Shown piece by piece: positions 8,057 through 10,152 of a stretch of DNA of 10,152 nt. A program made the translations under genes and the position numbers. Under the pieces are notes generated by a model that saw only the letters and a list, made by a program, of their open reading frames with translations, made no database searches and was not told the origin of the DNA. The stretch's first letter is position 1; every line of letters starts with the position of its first letter. The stretch is taken from the NCBI RefSeq assembly GCF_000611645.1, contig NW_014012622.1, positions 8,842 through 18,993 on the forward strand, written 5' to 3'. This stretch comes from Monoraphidium neglectum (lineage: Eukaryota; Chlorophyta; Chlorophyceae; Sphaeropleales; Selenastraceae).

Positions 8057-8968
8057 CTCACTTGACGATGGCATGCAGGTCCTGCAGTGTGCGCGCCAGC
8101 CCCTCCACGCTGGTCCGAAAGCTGCTGGTCAGCTCCGCATAGCTGGACGCCACGCGGTCCTGGATGCTCTTGATCTCATCCTCAAAGTGTGACTGCACCA
8201 GAACGCAATCATGCATAACGTCAATTGCCAGGGCTGAGCCAGCGGTGCTGGTGCAACACCGCACGTGCATACTGCAAGCAGCTGCTGCCTCATAAGCGGC
8301 CGATCCCGCTTCCAGCTCAGTCGTGCGCCGCCCCTCTCCCTCTCTCCCCCACCTGCATCTGTCTGTCCGCCTCCGCGCGCCGCTTGACCTCCGCCTCCAA
8401 GCTCTTCTCCAGCTTCACTAGGGAATCCCCCAGGATTTGATACCGCGACGCCTCCGCAATTCGCCGTTGCTACGAGGTACAGAGCAGCGCGCAGCGTTCG
8501 CGGCGGAGCAGCGGCGGGCTGTGCCAGGGCAGGTATAGAAGGGGGTGCGGCAGGCGCAAGGCAGGCGGCCGCCAGTGCCGCAGAAGTGCAGCACAGTGCG
8601 CTGACCCACGCGCGGGCAGCCACCTGTTTTTCTTGCTCCAGATCGCTGTAGAACGCCGAGAACCGCTCTGCGACATGCTCCAGCTTGGCTGTGGGGCCTG
8701 CACCCGTGTGGTGCATTGCCAAAAGCAAACGAGTTGCTGGTCGTCAGCTCGCATGTTGCTGCCGACACCTTGACAATGTTCACATGGTGCACATGTGTCT
8801 GCCCGGCAACTGCTGCTTGCCTATCATTTCAACTGTGTGTTTCGGCGTGATAAAGGTGTGTTGGGAGAGCAGCACGCTGCCCGCTGCAGCGCCAGCGGAG
8901 GGCGCACCTGATGACTTGAAGAGCGACGCCGATGCGGACGACGTCCGCAGCGGCGAGCTCCCATACAT
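6506..8968 (-). CDS. Striated-fibre assemblin (SF-assemblin), eight exons, complete
   Basis: Structural coiled-coil protein that polymerises into the striated filaments of microtubular flagellar roots at green-algal basal bodies; beta-giardin is in the same superfamily. Exons on the minus strand: 8968-8908, 8697-8624, 8469-8353, 8192-8062, 7716-7625, 7303-7125, 6940-6860 and 6574-6506 (stop TGA at 6508-6506). All junctions are GT..AG and in phase, giving 267 residues, close to the roughly 276 usual for the family. Residues 1-21 form a short Ser-rich head (MYGSSPLRTSSASASLFKSS) containing the SPLR motif typical of SF-assemblin heads and of proline-directed phosphorylation sites. The rod begins KLEHVAERFSAFYSDLEQEK and continues as a long Glu/Lys/Arg/Leu helix almost free of Pro. 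The C-terminus MAVNDYTKALQDGLRIVANT is the family signature. The promoter lies in 8969-9652. Very sure of the family; the exon 2 acceptor has a 9-base alternative. Confidence 0.94.
7834..8000. repeat. Degenerate purine-pyrimidine alternating stretch next to the microsatellite
   Basis: Upstream of the perfect CA run, the plus strand is dominated by imperfect CA/CG/TA alternation, for example ACATGCGCG, ATATGCATACGCGCGC and ACGCGCGCATGCACACGC near 7850-7915. This looks like an older, decayed extension of the same simple repeat. Such alternation is the sequence type that favours left-handed Z-DNA. It lies wholly in the SF-assemblin intron. Confidence 0.6.
8003..8053. repeat. (CA)25 dinucleotide microsatellite
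   Basis: A perfect 51-base CA/TG run inside intron 4 of the SF-assemblin gene (7717-8061). On the sense strand it is a (TG) run starting at the ninth intron base, directly after the donor GTGAGAAC. The length is probably polymorphic, and long perfect dinucleotides are common assembly error points. Confidence 0.97.
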
Positions 8969-9221
8969 CCTCGCTGTTGGAGAATCCAGCTTCCCAGGTA
9001 GGGATGCGACTGCAGGCGAGGTTGTGTTGGGTGCACTGGGTCAGCAGGCCCATCGCAGCAGCAATCGCCCCGCCCCTTCTTGAGCTGAGGGCCCACCAAG
9101 GCGGTCTGGAGATGTCTGCATGTCCCTAAAATACGCCAGTGCAGCGTCCTTCAAGCAGTGCAGCTTTTTTAAACAGCGAGATGGATGCTGGTCAATAAGA
9201 GAACTAAATCGCGGGAGATGC

Positions 9222-9229
9222 TATAAAAG
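9222..9229 (+). promoter_or_regulatory. TATA box (TATAAAAG), probably for the phosphoacetylglucosamine mutase gene
   Basis: Perfect TATAAAAG flanked by GC-rich sequence. Transcription would be expected to start about 25-30 bases downstream, near 9255. The coding start at 9653 then implies a leader of about 400 bases, which may contain an intron or belong to an unseen short transcript. It is the best core-promoter match I noticed in the window. Confidence 0.55.
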
Positions 9230-9356
9230 GAGGTGAAGACGTCTGATCCTTCCTTTCATATACCGCACACCGAACGAGTTTGCCGTCCCGGGCAAAGACC
9301 TCCAGTGCCTCGCTAGGAATTCCTTGTGGGCCTTTTGCGACGGTGTTTCTTCGCGC

Positions 9357-9413
9357 ATGCCGAGACGTTCCCCGCTTTATCTTTTGTCAAACCGCGTCGC
9401 TTTCCTGCGTTAG
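9357..9413 (+). other. Possible upstream open reading frame in the mutase leader
   Basis: If transcription starts near 9255, the leader contains ATG at 9357 followed by 18 codons (MPRRSPLYLLSNRVAFLR) and TAG. It ends 239 bases before the mutase start. Such short frames can dampen downstream translation, but its use here is pure inference; a leader intron could remove it. Confidence 0.25.
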
Positions 9414-9652
9414 CAAGCGCTCCGCGAGATCATACACTGCTTGGCATAGCACCGCAGCACAGCGCCAGCAGCAGCGGCCGGCCCATCCTGAGGGTGGCAC
9501 ATAAAATCTCGTTCGTCAAAGGGCGACCACGCTCACGATCCGCAGACGCTTCCTGTCAGGCGATCGCCCCTCGACGTAGCACGCCCAGCTCACCGTACAT
9601 CGGTCGCCCCAGCGCAGCCCCCCGCCATCCCCGAATTGCCTCGGCACGCCCT

Positions 9653-10152
9653 ATGTCTGCCACAGCTGCCGCCGCCGCTTTCGCCATGGACGCCGCCACC
9701 ATCGAGGCGGCCTCCGCCAAGCACCCCAAGCAGGCGACGTTCCGCCCCTCCTATGGTACCGCCGGCTTCCGCTGCGAGGCGTCCCTGCTCGACTCGACCG
9801 TCTTCCGCTGCGGCCTGCTGATCGCTGCGCGCGCGCTCGCGACGGGCGCCGCGTGCGGCGTCATGATCACCGCGTCCCACAATGTCGACAGCGACAATGG
9901 CGTGAAGCTGGTGGACCCCTCTGGCGAAATGCTCGAGCCCGCCTGGGAGGACCTCGCCACCCGCCTGGCCCAGGCGGCCACCGACTCGGAAGTCGCATCC
10001 GAGCTCTCCGCGATCCTCGCCGCGCACCCCCCCGCCCCCGAGGCCGCCGCCGCCCCCGCCGCCGCGCCCGGCGCCAAGGGCGGCCCGCGCGTCATCGTCG
10101 GGCGCGACACGAGGGACAGCGGCCCGCGGCTGACGGCCGCGTGCGCGGCGGG
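9653..10152 (+). CDS. Phosphoacetylglucosamine mutase (PAGM/AGM1), N-terminal part, runs off right edge
   Basis: Interconverts N-acetylglucosamine-6-phosphate and N-acetylglucosamine-1-phosphate on the cytosolic route to UDP-GlcNAc, used for N-glycans, GPI anchors and wall sugars. The frame is open from ATG at 9653 to the last base: 166 full codons, about 30% of the 540-odd residues usual for the family. Seen in order: FRPSYGTAGFR (about 36-46, substrate-contacting N-terminal motif), LLDSTVFRCGLL, GVMITASHN (about 76-84, containing the catalytic phosphoserine that also holds the metal), DNGVKLVDPSGEMLEPAWED, an Ala/Pro-rich loop at about 125-140, and RVIVGRDTRDSGPRLTAAC (sugar-binding domain entry). 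The residue after ASHN is Val rather than the Pro of animal enzymes; plant enzymes also lack that Pro. No intron interrupts these 500 bases, unlike the neighbouring genes. The Met12 start is an alternative. Family certain. Confidence 0.95.
   Translation, partial: MSATAAAAAFAMDAATIEAASAKHPKQATFRPSYGTAGFRCEASLLDSTVFRCGLLIAARALATGAACGVMITASHNVDSDNGVKLVDPSGEMLEPAWEDLATRLAQAATDSEVASELSAILAAHPPAPEAAAAPAAAPGAKGGPRVIVGRDTRDSGPRLTAACAA

Larger units (their letters stand above)
8969..9652. promoter_or_regulatory. Divergent intergenic region between SF-assemblin and phosphoacetylglucosamine mutase
   Basis: About 680 bases separate the two start codons, which point away from each other, so both promoters should be here. 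On the minus strand, GTTTAAAAAAG at 9174-9164 is the nearest TATA-like element to the SF-assemblin start, about 200 bases upstream of it. On the plus strand there is a strong TATA box at 9222-9229. Short open frames inside (plus 9280-9504, minus 9358-9223) have no recognisable content. Confidence 0.65.

Noticed and set aside
9223..9358. Minus-strand frame MREETPSQKAHKEFLARH, ending TAG over the TATA box
   Set aside because: It is short, bounded by a stop just upstream of its ATG, with no match I recognise and no splice partner; kept only as intergenic sequence.
9884..9895. Val in place of Pro after the ASHN active-site motif of phosphoacetylglucosamine mutase, as a sign of an inactive enzyme
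   Set aside because: Plant members of the family also lack this Pro, and the catalytic Ser and the DNG, VDP and GRDTR motifs are intact.

Overview
This is nuclear DNA from a eukaryote, almost certainly a green alga (chlorophyte). Three of the four recognisable genes are cut into many short, GC-rich exons by introns of about 100 to 350 bases with GT..AG ends. The products fit a photosynthetic, flagellate-lineage protist: a plant-type PHT4 anion transporter with a long plastid-targeting-like leader, a plant FQR1/WrbA-type quinone reductase, striated-fibre assemblin (a basal-body root protein) and phosphoacetylglucosamine mutase. TGTAA motifs typical of green-algal poly(A) signals lie downstream of both convergent genes. 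I cannot name the species. All gene models were spliced by eye, using protein-family similarity recalled from memory together with exact reading-phase agreement at every junction; there is no transcript evidence.

Layout: (1) 93-1368, minus strand, is the 5' part (three exons, 300 residues) of a PHT4/SLC17-type transporter that leaves the window at base 1. Its leader exon holds CAG/AGC and CGG triplet runs. (2) 1369-3252 is a long, visibly less GC-rich stretch with no gene I can identify. It has one inverted repeat and one coding-like minus-strand segment with a splice acceptor and a stop (2305-2413). (3) 3253-5887, plus strand, is a complete ten-exon WrbA/FQR1-type gene of 245 residues, including a 15-base microexon. 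(4) 5888-6505 is the shared 3' region of two convergent genes. (5) 6506-8968, minus strand, is a complete eight-exon SF-assemblin gene of 267 residues whose fourth intron carries a (CA/TG)25 microsatellite beside the 5' splice site. (6) 8969-9652 is a divergent promoter region with a good TATA box pointing right. (7) 9653-10152, plus strand, is the first 166 residues of phosphoacetylglucosamine mutase, uninterrupted and running off the right edge.

The genes do not form a pathway or operon. The only functional link I can suggest is weak: SF-assemblin builds basal-body root fibres, and a Chlamydomonas member of the WrbA-like flavodoxin family (AGG3) is flagellar. The observations most worth a second look are the WrbA gene's microexon, which begins with ATG at the point where plant FQR1 proteins start and so suggests two N-termini; the dinucleotide repeat pressed against an SF-assemblin splice donor; and the unassigned 1369-3252 interval.
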